DNA from: Cutaneotrichosporon cavernicola
Lineage: Eukaryota > Basidiomycota > Tremellomycetes > Trichosporonales > Trichosporonaceae
Direction: 5' to 3'
Length of the DNA: 64,000 nt
NCBI RefSeq assembly: GCF_030864355.1
Contig: NC_083393.1
Coordinates: forward strand, 1,426,001 to 1,490,000
Part shown: positions 43,814 to 55,073 of the stretch, piece after piece
Position numbering within the stretch: position 1 is the first letter of the stretch
How the letters are laid out: every line of letters starts with the position of its first letter
Translations under genes and position numbers: made by a program
The notes under the pieces: generated by a model
The model's input: only the letters and a program-made list of their open reading frames with translations
Database searches by the model: none
What the model was told of the DNA's origin: nothing

Positions 43814-45018
43814 ATGCTGCTCAATCCTCTCCCTGTCCTTTCGGCGTTGGTCTTCGGTGAGTTGAGGCGTTCGGTTGACCATCCCTCAAGCTGACTACGG
43901 CAGCTGTCACCGCGCTTGCCGCTTGCGGTCCGAGTTGTGGCTTCCCCGACTCCCGTTGTGAGAACGACGTCTGCATCTGCAACAACTCCGGAGCGGCAGC
44001 TTGCCCCAACCCAGGCACATTCTCCTACTGCCCTAACTTCGACACTGACCAGTACGCCTGCGGCTCGTGCAGCAACTACGTGAGCTTGTTCAGTAGTTCT
44101 CGGCTAACCACTGTGTGATTACGACGCGATCTGTCTCTCTGGCAAGTGCACCAAGTGCCCCTCGGGGGAGAACTCTTGTCCTGATGGTTCCGTCTACACG
44201 TGCGTCAACATGAAAACTGACTCTCTCAACTGCGGATTGTGTGGGCAGTCGGTGAGTATCGTCGTTAGAAGGGCGTATTCGTAAAATTTGGCTGGTTTAC
44301 GCTCATGGGTCGTCGAAGAAGCTAACTGCAGTGTCCAACCGACGCAAGTTGCGTGAATGGACAATGTGTTTGTCCTCCTGGCCACTCTCTATGTGGTGAT
44401 TCCCACGCTTCGTGGTGTGCCGAAACCATGAACGACCCGTTCAGGTGCGGCAGTTGCTATGGCTTTGTAAGTTGAATATCAGTTCAGGCCTCCTCTGGCT
44501 ACGGCGCATGGTACAGTAGAACACTTCTGCGGAGACACAAGCTCACCGCAGTGTGAGAGGGATAAGACGTGCCGCAACGGAAAGTGCGTTCCCTGCCAAG
44601 CCGGTTTCATTCAATGCGGCAACACGAACTGCATTAACCCGCTCAACGACAACCAAAACTGTGGCGACTGCTACCAGGCTGTAGGATGACATCCATGGTT
44701 TGTGCTGACGTGAGTGTGGCGAGGGTTCGAACTGCATCAATGGCAAGTGCGAGACCAATGCCGGTTGTGGCTCGGGCCAGGTCAAGTGCGCCGGCTCGTG
44801 CAGGAACATCTCGAACGACAACAACCATTGTGGTGGATGTGATATCAAGGTGAGTTCCGAGACTTGGAGGGGGAGCTGTAGGTATACGATTGCCCACGGC
44901 GGTTGGATTGAGTTCGCCTATCACTTTGGTCGGAGACATGACGTTGGGGTGTTGGCGTGTCACAGATTGACAGTAGTGCTCGGTCGGTAAGAATTGTTCG
45001 GGAGCCTTGTGCGTCTGA
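43814..45018 (+). CDS. Secreted cysteine-rich repeat protein, short family member A
   Basis: Paralogue of the giant protein, 265 residues in the model. Exons 43814-43856, 43904-44079, 44114-44251, 44332-44466, 44552-44680, 44715-44849, 44977-45018. Signal peptide MLLNPLPVLSALVFAVTALA. About six units follow, one per exon: CPNFDTDQYACGSCSNY, CVNMKTDSLNCGLCGQS, CAETMNDPFRCGSCYGF, CINPLNDNQNCGDCYQA and CRNISNDNNHCGGCDIK each end an exon, and the next exon starts with Cys. The last exon encodes CSVGKNCSGALCV and stop. Intron 1 is phase 1, the rest phase 0, as in the giant gene. Exon 3 as drawn follows TG, not AG; the nearest AG acceptor in frame (44146) would delete eleven residues. Confidence 0.72.
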
Positions 45019-45591
45019 ACTTTTGTACACGTACTGCATTGAGAGCGCGCCAGCGCGAGGAACGTTTAGCAAACTCAGACAATGAATCGTCGTACTCTGT
45101 GAATGATGTAACAAGGGGTTATCTGGAGCTGAGTATTGGTGCATCATTTTGTTTGAGTATGATATGATATTGACCTTGGCTTGATATGAAAGATTCAGTC
45201 AGGGTCTAGGCTTGATATGAAAGCCTGATATGAAATGTCACCGGGATGGGATGATATCAGTATATCAGTCAGTTCCATCATGTGGACCCAAAGCCCTGGC
45301 TCTGGCGGGTGGGGGAAAAGTGGGGAGCGCAAGTTTGAAGTGGGCAGTCTACGCTGCTGTTGCTGTTGGTTTTGCTGTTGCTGTTGCGGTTGCTAGTCGG
45401 TGGTGATTGGCGTTATGCACAGGCCGTGCTGATCGGAGTTGCGGTATGACGTGCCTCAAACGCTGTCAACTCCCGGTCCGGTCCGTTCGCTTTAGAATGC
45501 CCACCAAAACTAGACTCTATATATCAGCCCATCTCACTCCAAACCACACTTTCCCACCTCACTCTCACTTACTGATTCTCACTACATCACC
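45019..45591. promoter_or_regulatory. Promoter region of the ureidoglycine aminohydrolase gene
   Basis: No gene seen. It contains the GATA motif cluster (45161-45266), a CTGTTG-type trinucleotide tract at about 45353-45393, and a TATA-like TATATAT at 45518-45524, 74 bp before the ATG. Confidence 0.55.
45161..45266. promoter_or_regulatory. Cluster of GATA motifs (repeated TGATATGA) upstream of UGHY
   Basis: Six plus-strand GATA cores at 45161, 45166, 45183, 45214, 45227 and 45253, and TATC at 45263, within about 105 bp. Most sit in repeated TTGATATGAAA-like words; 45253-45258 is the palindrome GATATC. Fungal nitrogen regulators bind GATA cores, and the downstream gene acts in allantoin use, so regulation by nitrogen is a reasonable inference. 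Confidence 0.5.
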
Positions 45592-46413
45592 ATGGCCAAC
45601 TCATACTACGTTCCCAAGGGCGGTCTGCCACCCCAGACAGACCTCACGACCGAGCGCGCCGTTTTCACCGAGGCGTACGCCGTCATCCCTCGCCGCGTGA
45701 TGAGCGATATTGTCACCTCAATCCTCCCCCACTGGCCCAAGACCCGGTTGTGGGTCATCGCCCGCCCCCTCTCGGGCTTTGCCGAGACTTTCTCGCAGTA
45801 CATTGTTGAGGTGCAGCCCGGAGGCGGCAGTGACAAGCCCGAACCCGACGCCGGTGCTGAGGGCGTCATCTTCGTCGTTGGCGGCGAGATCGTCCTCAAC
45901 CTCGACGGCAAGGAGCACAACATGGCAGCTGGGGGATACGCGTTCCTCGCCCCAGGAGCCAAGTGGACTCTGAAAAACAAAGGTTCAGAGAACGCGACGT
46001 TCCACTGGATCCGCAAGCGGTACCAGAAGGCCGAGGGTGTTGACCTCCCCGAGTCGTTCGTGACCAACGAGAGCGAGATCAAGATGGCCGCTATGCCAGA
46101 CACCGACGGCGCGTGGTGCACCCAGCGATTTGTCGACACAACCGACGTCCGCCACGACATGCACGTCACCATTGTCACTTTCCAGCCGGGCGGATCAATC
46201 CCGTTCCCCGAGACACATGTCATGGAACACGGCCTCTACGTCCTCGAAGGTAAGGCCATGTACCTCCTCAACAAGGACTGGGTCGAGGTTCAGGCCGGCG
46301 ACTTTATGTGGCTCCGCGCCTTCTGCCCCCAGGCGTGCTACGCTGGCGGACCGACCCGCTTCCGTTACCTCCTCTACAAGGACGTCAACCGCCATGTCGG
46401 CCTGACCCTCTAA
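45592..46413 (+). CDS. (S)-ureidoglycine aminohydrolase, bicupin
   Basis: Converts (S)-ureidoglycine, made from allantoate, to (S)-ureidoglycolate plus ammonia (family of plant UGLYAH and bacterial AllE/YlbA). Single exon, 273 residues, no intron. Two cupin domains: VIFVVGGEIVLNLDGKEHNM in the first and FPETHVMEHGLYVLEGKAMY in the second. The likely Mn ligands E207, H209, H213 and Q247 have spacing +2, +6, +40, identical to my recollection of the Arabidopsis enzyme (E235, H237, H241, Q275). RYLLYKDVNRHV matches the family end. Most fungi are described as processing allantoate by allantoicase, so this enzyme is less expected. It sits between two cysteine-rich secreted genes with no other purine-degradation gene in view. 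Confidence 0.87.
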   Translation: MANSYYVPKGGLPPQTDLTTERAVFTEAYAVIPRRVMSDIVTSILPHWPKTRLWVIARPLSGFAETFSQYIVEVQPGGGSDKPEPDAGAEGVIFVVGGEIVLNLDGKEHNMAAGGYAFLAPGAKWTLKNKGSENATFHWIRKRYQKAEGVDLPESFVTNESEIKMAAMPDTDGAWCTQRFVDTTDVRHDMHVTIVTFQPGGSIPFPETHVMEHGLYVLEGKAMYLLNKDWVEVQAGDFMWLRAFCPQACYAGGPTRFRYLLYKDVNRHVGLTL

Positions 46414-47813
46414 GCGCGACCTGCAGAGTTCTGCATCTCCGCGCGATCCACCGGGATTCCGACGCGACAATTCGAGGATATATGTTTCTGGCTCTTCTGT
46501 CTGTAGCTCTGGTATGAAATGGCATTTCGGACGACGGAAGGCAAAGCGGGTGAACATAAGGAGTGAGGCGTTGTATGAATTTAGATAGCCGAGTGGGCAA
46601 AGGGGAGGTTCACTTACAGAAAGTCACGTGCCAGCCATGCACCACCAGGCCACAAGCATAAAGCTTGATGGTCAACAACTGTCAAATTGAACACCAACTT
46701 CTGCCACGATTCCCAAAATCGACTGCACGGATGCCATTGCTGAGGTTGAATGGATCCGAGCGCGATAACCAGCTTGGCAACATCGACCGATGTGACAACC
46801 ACGCGCTTCTCTCAAACAGTATCCGGCTGACCCATCGCATCACCAATCCAGATCGTACGCCAACCGTTGACGCGCACCTTCCGTCCCGCGCACATGGGAG
46901 AGTCCACGTACTTTTCCAATGCACTAACTGGGGCACATGATGTACCCCACTCTAGAGACAAGGTTACGCAGATGTGGAACCCCGGCTATGAAGTTATCTG
47001 GTGTTGGGATCCGCTTCTTCGAGCAGCATACTGCCCCGCAATGATGTCTGTAGATGGTTGCCAGGCCCTGCAAAGCTTGGAGCGATTTCTGCGACGTCCT
47101 TGTCCGTGCCTTTGGCTTCACCCAACCCAACTGCATTGGCGCTCTCGTGATCACTTGAGGGGGTCTGCTGTTGGCTCTTTGGAGCCCGGCGAGCTCGTTT
47201 GAGTCATGGAAGCACATTAAGCTTATGCACTTTACCCAGTTCCCAATCTCTCGGGGACGATATCCCCAGCTCGTCTTCTGAACGATATATGCTCGAAGCA
47301 CTCGGCTCACGGCCCGCTCCAAGGTTTACATCACCAACCGCGCTTGTCAACTGTATCAACCACCATCTTCGGCAATGGACCGTCATTTTCCGGACAACTC
47401 ACCAGCTGGTTGGCTTGAATGTGCCTAAGAACACATCCTCCCACGTGCAGCAGCATTTCAACTTCTCTTTTCTGCTTGTTGTTTCAACGTGACGGAGACT
47501 GGTGCACATCTTAGCCTATCCCCTAACCCCGGCCTTGTTGCGGGCAATTCAAGCTTCTAACCTAAGAATGACATGGTTAGCTGTCCGTTGCAATCCGCAA
47601 TTTCGGCACCGGTACACTGAACCACTGCCGACCTGTGAAAGGAACAGGCATGGGAGTCGCGGAACACTTTAAGGTTAGGTTCCTACCAGCTCACATGATC
47701 CTGGAGAGCCTACTACTCGGCCATCGACAATGTATGAGTCGTATGAGTCGCACAGCACCATCTGTGCTCTGTGCTTCCCAACTGATCTCCTCCTCCGCAA
47801 CTCCATTCTAACC
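46414..47813. other. Intergenic (about 1.4 kb)
   Basis: No credible gene on either strand. The right end is the promoter of family member B. A TATCCTC-like sequence and AT-richer composition occur here, but I cannot assign sites. Confidence 0.45.
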
Positions 47814-48927
47814 ATGTTCCAGATCCTCGTATCAGTCGCAAGCGTACTCGTTCTCAACGGGCTCCAGGCGGCTGCGGCCCCAGGCGGCCTTGCCCAACGC
47901 CAGAGTACCGGCACCGTCTGTGAAGATGGACAGACTCTCTGTCGGTTCAACACGTGCGTCAACCTGAAGATATCCGTCTACGACTGTGGCGAGTGCGGAA
48001 ACGTTTGCCCGGACAGGGCGAGATGTGGCGACGGCCAGTGTTACTGTCACAGTGGTGGGCCCATGTGCCCGGGTAATGTTCCATGCCCTCGCCTCGAATA
48101 TGACCACTATAACTGCGGCTCATGCGGCAACGAGGTGAGCTCCGCGCGAACGCATTGACCCAGTGCTCCTCCACCGAGACCTGCATCGACCACAAGTGTA
48201 CCGCCTGCCCTGCAGGCCAGAACTCATGCGTCAATCACGACCGCGACTTTCCAGACAACACCCTTTCGAGGTGTTTCGACTTTACCTCGGACTCGTGGAA
48301 CTGCGGCGGCTGCAACCAGAGAGTAAGTAACTCATGGGCAGACTGCAAGGAGGTCGCTGACAGCCAGTGTGCGGAGGGCGCCACGTGCGACAACGGCGTG
48401 TGCAAGTGTCCCGCTGGCCAAGAGTTGTGCGGTGGCCTCATCGTCGGCTTGCCGTATGAACGGATAGGCTCTTGCACCAAGGTCCTCACAGACTACCTGA
48501 ACTGCGGGGGATGCTCAAACTACGTTCGTGGCCGACGGCCGGATTGACACTGATGCAGTGTGATGGCGAGTGCTTGAACGGCCAGTGCAGGCCCTGCGCC
48601 AGCGGGTTCAGACAGTGCCGGAACGGGTGCGTCAACGTTCAGAATGACAACTACAACTGTGGCGAGTGCTTCAAATCGGTGAGTTTATCCCGTACCGTTT
48701 ACCATCTGACGCAAGTGTGGCCAAGGCTCAAACTGCGTCAACGGCAAGTGTGAGGCCAATGACGGCTGCAGCGGTGGCCAGATCCGCTGCAGTACCGGAT
48801 GCACGAACCCGACCAACGATAACCGCCACTGTGGAAAGTGCGACAGTGCGGTATGTCGACGCATTATGAGGAGCGCTGATAGCAGTGCGACGCCGGCAAG
48901 ACGTGCCGCGACAGCGTGTGCAGCTGA
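47814..48927 (+). CDS. Secreted cysteine-rich repeat protein, short family member B
   Basis: 310 residues. Exons 47814-48134, 48164-48322, 48368-48523, 48559-48678, 48716-48850, 48886-48927, all joined in phase 0. Signal peptide MFQILVSVASVLVLNGLQAA. Units end in CGSCGNE, CGGCNQR, CGGCSNY, CGECFKS and CGKCDSA, each at an exon end, and each following exon opens with Cys. The final exon encodes CDAGKTCRDSVCS and stop, closely matching the final exon of member A; the preceding exon (CGQGSNCVNGKCE, CTNPTNDNRHCGKC) also aligns with that of A. Unlike A and the giant gene it lacks the intron inside the signal peptide, and exon 1 carries two units. Intron 3 has a GTTCGT donor. No function is known. 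Confidence 0.78.
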
Positions 48928-49875
48928 GACCGGAATCGGGCCGTAGACTCCAACGGACACTAACTCTGTCGTCGTGAAGAGATGTGAAATCAATCCTCAA
49001 GCTGTGTAAGCAAAGTGAACAGTCGCCAAGAAAGTGCTCGATCAGATTGTTTGGTTCCGCGTGGAAGGACATGTATTTATGCAGCAGGCATAAATGCCCG
49101 CCTCGCTGCCCTCATCCTAGTCCTGGCCAAGTGACGCGCTGGAGCTACGCTGCCGTTCTGCAGTTCGTGGGCCACGGTCAGAACTGGGTCAACGGGATAC
49201 GTGATAGGCGGCCCGCACTGGCAGCGGAACCCCGAGCGGTGGTGACGCACTGACACGCCGGGGGCTCGAGGTCCGCAAGGACGAGCCAGACTGCCAGGGG
49301 AGGTGTGAGGAAAGCAGTGATGAACATGGTGGGGTTGAGTGGGAAGAATGAAGTGTGACGGGCGCTGTTTTTGTTTTGTTTTAAAAGGAGAGTCTGCCCA
49401 GGCGGCGTGGATGCAGACCAAGGTTGAGAAGGTGGGAAGCCTGTCCAGCAGCCGGCAGTCGGAGACGTCGCGGCCCACTTTGCGCCCGACCTCGCGCCCA
49501 GGACGCAGAGACGTTAGTAGAAGCCGCTCCGGGGATGGCCAGAAGATCCGTTGAAGACTTGGCACCGTCTCGAGGTCCGATAGCTCCCTAAACATTCGGC
49601 ATGTTCGGCGACAGGGTGCTCAGAGGAATCCGTCGGAATTGTGTAGGCACAACCTTGGTCAGCGCTGCTCGTCAGCTTCCAACAAATGCGATTTGCAGCG
49701 TCAGAATGTTGTGGGGTTGGAAGGGATGAGGGAACGGTTGCATGGTCTGGGTCTCCTGCACAGCTATGTCGACCGAGACTGCAGTTGAGAGGGTATGGGT
49801 CGCTTTGGGCCGATGGAATAATCACAGGGTATCGTAAACTTGACTCTAGGTCTGGGTGCCTGCACACACGACGCT
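48928..49875. other. Intergenic between convergent genes (member B and penta-EF-hand)
   Basis: Double 3' region. I see no gene, tRNA or repeat array here; open frames lack motifs. Confidence 0.45.
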
Positions 49876-51401
49876 TTAAGAGGGCGCATCCATGACAATA
49901 CCCATCTGCCGTTAGCCTATGACGTCGTCGACGCTTGAGGAGGAGAGTGGCCAGCACCAAGGGGGTTCATACTCACGAACGAGGTGTAGTCCATGGTCGC
50001 CTGGCCAACGTTGTTGGGGTCGAGACGCCGGAATTCCTCAGTGTAGTGCTTGACCGTGACGCAGGCCATCAGGAAGCGGTCGAAGGTGATGCCAGCCGAC
50101 TGTGTCTCTCCCGGCTTCATCGGAGGCGAGAAGCGCTTCTCGAGCTTGGCAACCATGCCAGCCGGCAGTGAGAAGCCAAAGCCCTGCAGCGCGGCCTGCA
50201 GCTCGAGGCGGTCGATCAGGCCCGAGTTGTCCTGGTCGAAGCGCTTGAAGATGCCGTGCCAGTCCTATGCGAGTTAGCAGACTCTATGCGGATAACGCAC
50301 CTGGATGTAGCGATACAGGCCCTCGAACTCCATGAAGTTGATCGAGCCGCTGCGGTCCGTGTCGAAGATATTCATGAGCTGGACGGTCAGCACTGTATAG
50401 GATCCAACTCCTCACCATCTTGACGCAGTCCTCACGCGCCTCGACCGTCCCGTCCTTGGCGAGGAGACGCTGTAGGTCAAGGTAGCTGAGCTGGCCCTGG
50501 CGGCCCGAGTCGAAGTGCGTAAAGCTGGGCGTCAGCGTGGTCTGTGCGAATGCAGCGCAATTGATACTCACAGGCTGTGCAGCTCGTCGACACCAGCCTG
50601 AGGCGGCGGGGCCTGGAAGCTCTGACGGTCCTGAGACCCGCTCGACTGGCGGTGCTGTTGCCGGATCTCCTGCTGCCTGGGGTCCTGGTACTGCTGCTGC
50701 TGCTGCTGCTGCGGGCGCTGTTGCTGAGGAGGAGGGCCGTCTGTCAGCTGGACACCATGCTGGCGTGGAGGACCCTGTTGGTACTGCTGCTGTGGAGGCT
50801 GCTGGCCGTGACCCTGCTGTTGAGCATACTGCTGCTGCTGGTGTTGTGGCGGGGCCGGATGCGTGTGCTGCTGGTACTGCTGGGCGTAGGCCTGAGCCGG
50901 TGAGGCTGGGCCAGGCCGGCCGTGGCCTTGCGCCGAGGACGTTCTCGGTGGAGGTTGCGCGTACGACGCCTGGGGAGGAGCCTGCTGGTACGAGTCGCCG
51001 CGAGGAGGAGGCCGAGCGTACTGTTGTTGCTGCTGCTGCTGCTGCTGGGGAGGTTGACCGTATGCCTGCTGGGAAGAGCCGGGAGGCGGCGCGGCGCCAC
51101 CGTAGCCAGCTTGCTGCTGAGGCTGCTGCTGCTGCTGCTGGGCTGCGCGAGCTTCGGCTTCCCGCTTGGCCTGATCCTCGGCGGCCTTCCTGGTGTAGCG
51201 CTCTTCGTAGCGACGACGGGCCTCGTCGCTGACGCTACCATAAGGACTGGGGGCGGCCATGGAGCCAGCTTGTGGGCGATAGGCCTGACGAGGAGTAGGG
51301 TTCCTCTGTTGAGGAGGCTGTGGAGATGTATGATCGCGCATAGCTCTGTCGGCAATGGCAAAAGGGGACTCTCCTTCTGAGGGACGACCAAGGTAGGCCA
51401 T
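49876..51401 (-). CDS. Penta-EF-hand calcium-binding protein with polyQ/Pro N-terminus
   Basis: ALG-2/peflin/Pef1-type calcium sensor. Exons (minus) 51401-50572, 50524-50416, 50378-50301, 50264-49977, 49905-49876 give 444 residues. The first 270 residues are Gln/Pro-rich with several polyQ runs (coded mostly CAG), after MAYLGRPSEGESPFAIADRA. EF-hand module: FDSGRQGQLSYLDLQRLLAK, FDTDRSGSINFMEFEGLYRY (canonical loop), FDQDNSGLIDRLELQAALQG (canonical loop), then TFDRFLMACVTVKHYTEEFR and a degenerate last hand ending MGIVMDAPS. The DWHGIFKRFD linker is typical of penta-EF-hand proteins. Confidence 0.9.
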
Positions 51402-53129
51402 GTTGACGTGGGCTGAGTTTGAGGCGCTGCTTGGGGCGATGGAGGGGAGGCGCGTGCGTAAAGTGCTTGGACTGGGTGAGGTTTGATGTGAATCTTGAGT
51501 GATTATGCGCTCAAGCTCAATTGATTGTCCAAACTAGGTCCAATTCAGTTCAAGCTAGGGTAAACTGAGAGGTTGACGGTTCTTTAGGCCTAGGGTGGTT
51601 TCGACTTCTTTGAATCCTATGAATCCTGGAGGATTAAGGCGACGTGGCTTGATCCAAAACCGCGACTGGCTAATCTGGGGAAGCTTGAACCGTTGTTGGC
51701 TCGGGGAATGTACGAAATGTGATCCGAGAGCAAAGGAACCCGGAGTGAGATGATGAATAGAAGGGAACAAAGCACGACGCGACGCGTCCGTGTTCGAGAT
51801 GAGGGCGTGGAAGAGTATGGATATGAGAGACGAGAGATGATCAAATATAAAGGAGAAGGAAGAGAATGAGGAAACGCGTCGTTTGGGGGTGGCTTGGCTG
51901 TGGTACCCGTTGTGAATGACGGGAACAGCTGATCCAGTTTGTTCATAACCGCGTAGTTTACAGTCAGTCCATCAGGCCATCAGACGAAAGTGACGTGACG
52001 TGACTGCGGAAAGGCAAGGAAGGGAGCAAGTTTGGATGAACCACTGACTGCATGACTGTTAAACACGTCTGGTCAAAGGGTAAGTCGGGAGGTAGGGTTA
52101 CTAGTTACTATTACAATAAATTAACTGCTGTTGGTCTGCCCCTTACTTCAGGTTTCGCGGAACAGACCCATATTAGCCAAGACTATTTGAATCATAGACC
52201 AAACCTCTGCTCGGCAGTGATTTACCCTGCATCGCCATACAACACTTACTTGTCCCTCACCTTCCTCTATTCCTCTCCTTCTTGAAATCTCCCTTCATAT
52301 CCATGATGCATTCTGTATCCCAGGTATCATCTGCCGCCTTGCCCGGCCTGCCAATCTGGTCATCGGGTGCACGGTACGTATAGTGTACATGCATATGTAC
52401 AGTGCGCACGGTTGAGGCTGCCCCCACAGCATTGCGTTCCCACCTGGAGTAACGCGCCTACTTTCCTCTTATCGCATGCCTCTCGACATACCACCATGGT
52501 CACTTAATGATAAGCCTAAATGTCTAGTGAGACACGTGAGCTTTAGGCCTGTTGGTCAATATAAACGGAAGCAAATGGGCTGCATTGCGCGCTCGCATGT
52601 TTGATCGATGACACCAGCCGCGTGGAACGCGAACCTCGCGAACTTGTCCCTACTGACTGGCTGGCGCCGACTGGCTGACAGGGACGACCGAGAATGGCGC
52701 ACTGCCAGCAGTTAGCAGTTTGCCACTGAGTGGGGTGGCCTGAGGCTGAAAGCGGGGTTGGACGGGCCGGTCGGGAAGTAATTCCACGCCGATGATTAAG
52801 GGCAATCATGGCCAAATCCAATGGGGCTTATTAGACTTTTCTAAAGCAAGGCCATTAGGTCAATAACAGTCACTACACTGGTTGGAGCATGGAGCACTTA
52901 ACACTTGGCTGGCGCACCCCCGCCCCCCGTCATTCCACCTAACCTCCCCACCTAGACTTGCTCTCCATCTACTCAACCTCTTGACTTGAAACAGTCTGGT
53001 CTTAACACTTCGACTTTCTCATCTTCTCACTCTCCTGATCCTCACTTGCATTTTCTCATCCATCTCTATCCATCACCATATAATACTTTTCTCCGCCACT
53101 CCACACTCGTTGACAACACCCCATCAACA
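51402..53129. promoter_or_regulatory. Divergent intergenic region between penta-EF-hand and SEC14
   Basis: No gene recognised in 1.7 kb. TCTC/CACC-rich pyrimidine sequence from about 52920 to 53125 precedes the SEC14 start. Otherwise nothing assignable. Confidence 0.45.
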
Positions 53130-54717
53130 ATGTCTGTAAGTCACAGGCCCCAAGCACCACTATCACCATCGCTTCCCTCCAACGCGACAAAACGCCACGG
53201 CCCAACTTGGGACATTCCTCCACATCTAGTCCTTTCCTACGTCCTTGTCTACAGACTGACTCTTCTCACAGGCTGCCGCCCCCGCCGCCGCTGCTCCTCC
53301 TAAGGACTTCCTCTCGGGCCACCCCGGTCACCTGTAAGTTGCTGGAGTGGGCCCCGAATTATCAACAACGTGCGCACAGGTGCTGACATTGACATTGTCT
53401 GCGCGCTCTCTCCATCCCGTCTCATCTTTCCTCATCCTTCCGACGCACCTCGACCAACCATTGACCCAAATGCCGATCGTCCCTTCCTTGGCCCTGTTCC
53501 CACGACACGTACAATACCCGCGATTGTTTGTTCACCCCGCGGTCGCCGCACACATCGTAACATCGCCAAACGAACCCTCCTTCCTTCCCTGCTTGTGTTT
53601 TGACCACGCAGCGATGAGCACCAGACCGAGATCCTCGCCCAATTCCGTAAGGAGCTCGTCGAGGAGGGCCTGATTCCCGCCGACATGGAGAAGGCGAAGA
53701 ACGAGGTCGTCGGATACGACCGTTACGACGACAAGACGCTTCTCCGCTTCCTCCGCGCACGCAAGTTTGACCTTGTCAAGGCCAAGCTCATGTGGGAGAT
53801 TAACGAGAAGTGGCGCAAGGAGTTCGGTACCGACGAGATTGCCAAGTGAGTGTGACGGACGCAAGCTGTGCCACGGAGCGATCGCAAAGCAGACGCGCGA
53901 ATCGATAGGAGATGAGGAGACTGGTCTCGCATTCCGATCTGTGGTTCCAGAGCCTGGAGTCGCTTACGGCGGCTGGCTCGCATTAGAACCTGCTTCTTGC
54001 GAGTGCGAGCGTTGCGGGTCGCGAAACTTCCACAAACCGGCTTTGGCTTCGTGGACGAAACGTCTGGGAACCGCGCTAACCCCAGGAACGGCTTCCCATA
54101 CCCCGAGGCCATCGAGGTCGACAAGTACTACCCACAGTTCTACCACAAGACGGACAAGGACGGACGGCCAGTCTATATCGAGCAGATGGGCAAGCTCGAC
54201 ATCACTGCGCTCTACAAGGCCACCACCCAGGACCGTCAGCTGCACCACTTGGTGGACGAATACGAGCAGTTCCTCGGCAAGCGTCTTTCCGCGTGCTCGG
54301 AGGAGGCCGGCCACCTCATTGAGACGTCGTGCACCATTCTCGACCTCAAGAATGCTGGTATCTCGACCTTCTACAAGGGTGAGTTGTATCACGACAGAGG
54401 TAGCTGACAACAAAGTCAAAGACTACGTGTCGGCCGCATCGACAATTGGCCAGAACTACTACCCCGAGACCATGGGTTTCATGTTCATCATCAACGCTCC
54501 TTACCTCTTCTCCACAGCCTGGTCTATTATCAAGCCGTGGCTCGACGAGGCAACGCAGCGCAAGATTCACATCCTCGGCAGGAACTACAAGGCCGAGCTG
54601 CTGCAGTACATTCCGGCCGAGAACCTCCCGGTCGACCTTGGAGGTACCTGCCAGTGCCCTGGCGGGTGCTCGCTGTCCAACGCTGGACCGTGGAACAAGA
54701 CTCTGGCGACGGCTTAG
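53130..54717 (+). CDS. SEC14: SEC14 phosphatidylinositol/phosphatidylcholine transfer protein
   Basis: CRAL-TRIO lipid transfer protein coordinating PI/PC metabolism at the Golgi. Exons 53130-53135, 53272-53333, 53612-53845, 54086-54378, 54416-54717 give 298 residues. Exon 1 contains only ATG and TCT. N-terminal [29 protein letters not shown]. Lipid-binding domain: [80 protein letters not shown] and [15 protein letters not shown], all diagnostic of Sec14. Introns 1-3 (136, 278, 240 nt) are longer than average for this window; the start is fixed by the canonical donor after codon 2. Confidence 0.94.
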
Positions 54718-55073
54718 AATTGGTTATGATTTGTAGGCATGCAGGCGATACTGCGTTAGCTCATGGGTCTTGCTCATGCATGGTTCATGGCCTTGCTTGT
54801 GTCCCAAGTGCGCGCCGGGCATGGGTATGGGACCAAAAGATCCGTACCGACCCTTGCTGTTTATCACTGGGGCACGTATCTTACCGGCCAAACCAATCAC
54901 CTGCCACTTGCACTGGCCGTCCAGGAACGTTGATCACAAACCCGGCCATTCATCACTACATCACTACATCACTACCTAATATCTCAAACAGGACTAACAA
55001 ACAAACACTACTGTGGCTCTCTGGAGCTTACACCTTGGGTATTGCACAACTGAATTACGATTAGTTGGCACTT
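54718..55073. other. Intergenic between convergent SEC14 and GATA-finger genes
   Basis: No gene seen. A short tandem CATCACTA repeat lies at about 54951-54976. Confidence 0.5.
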
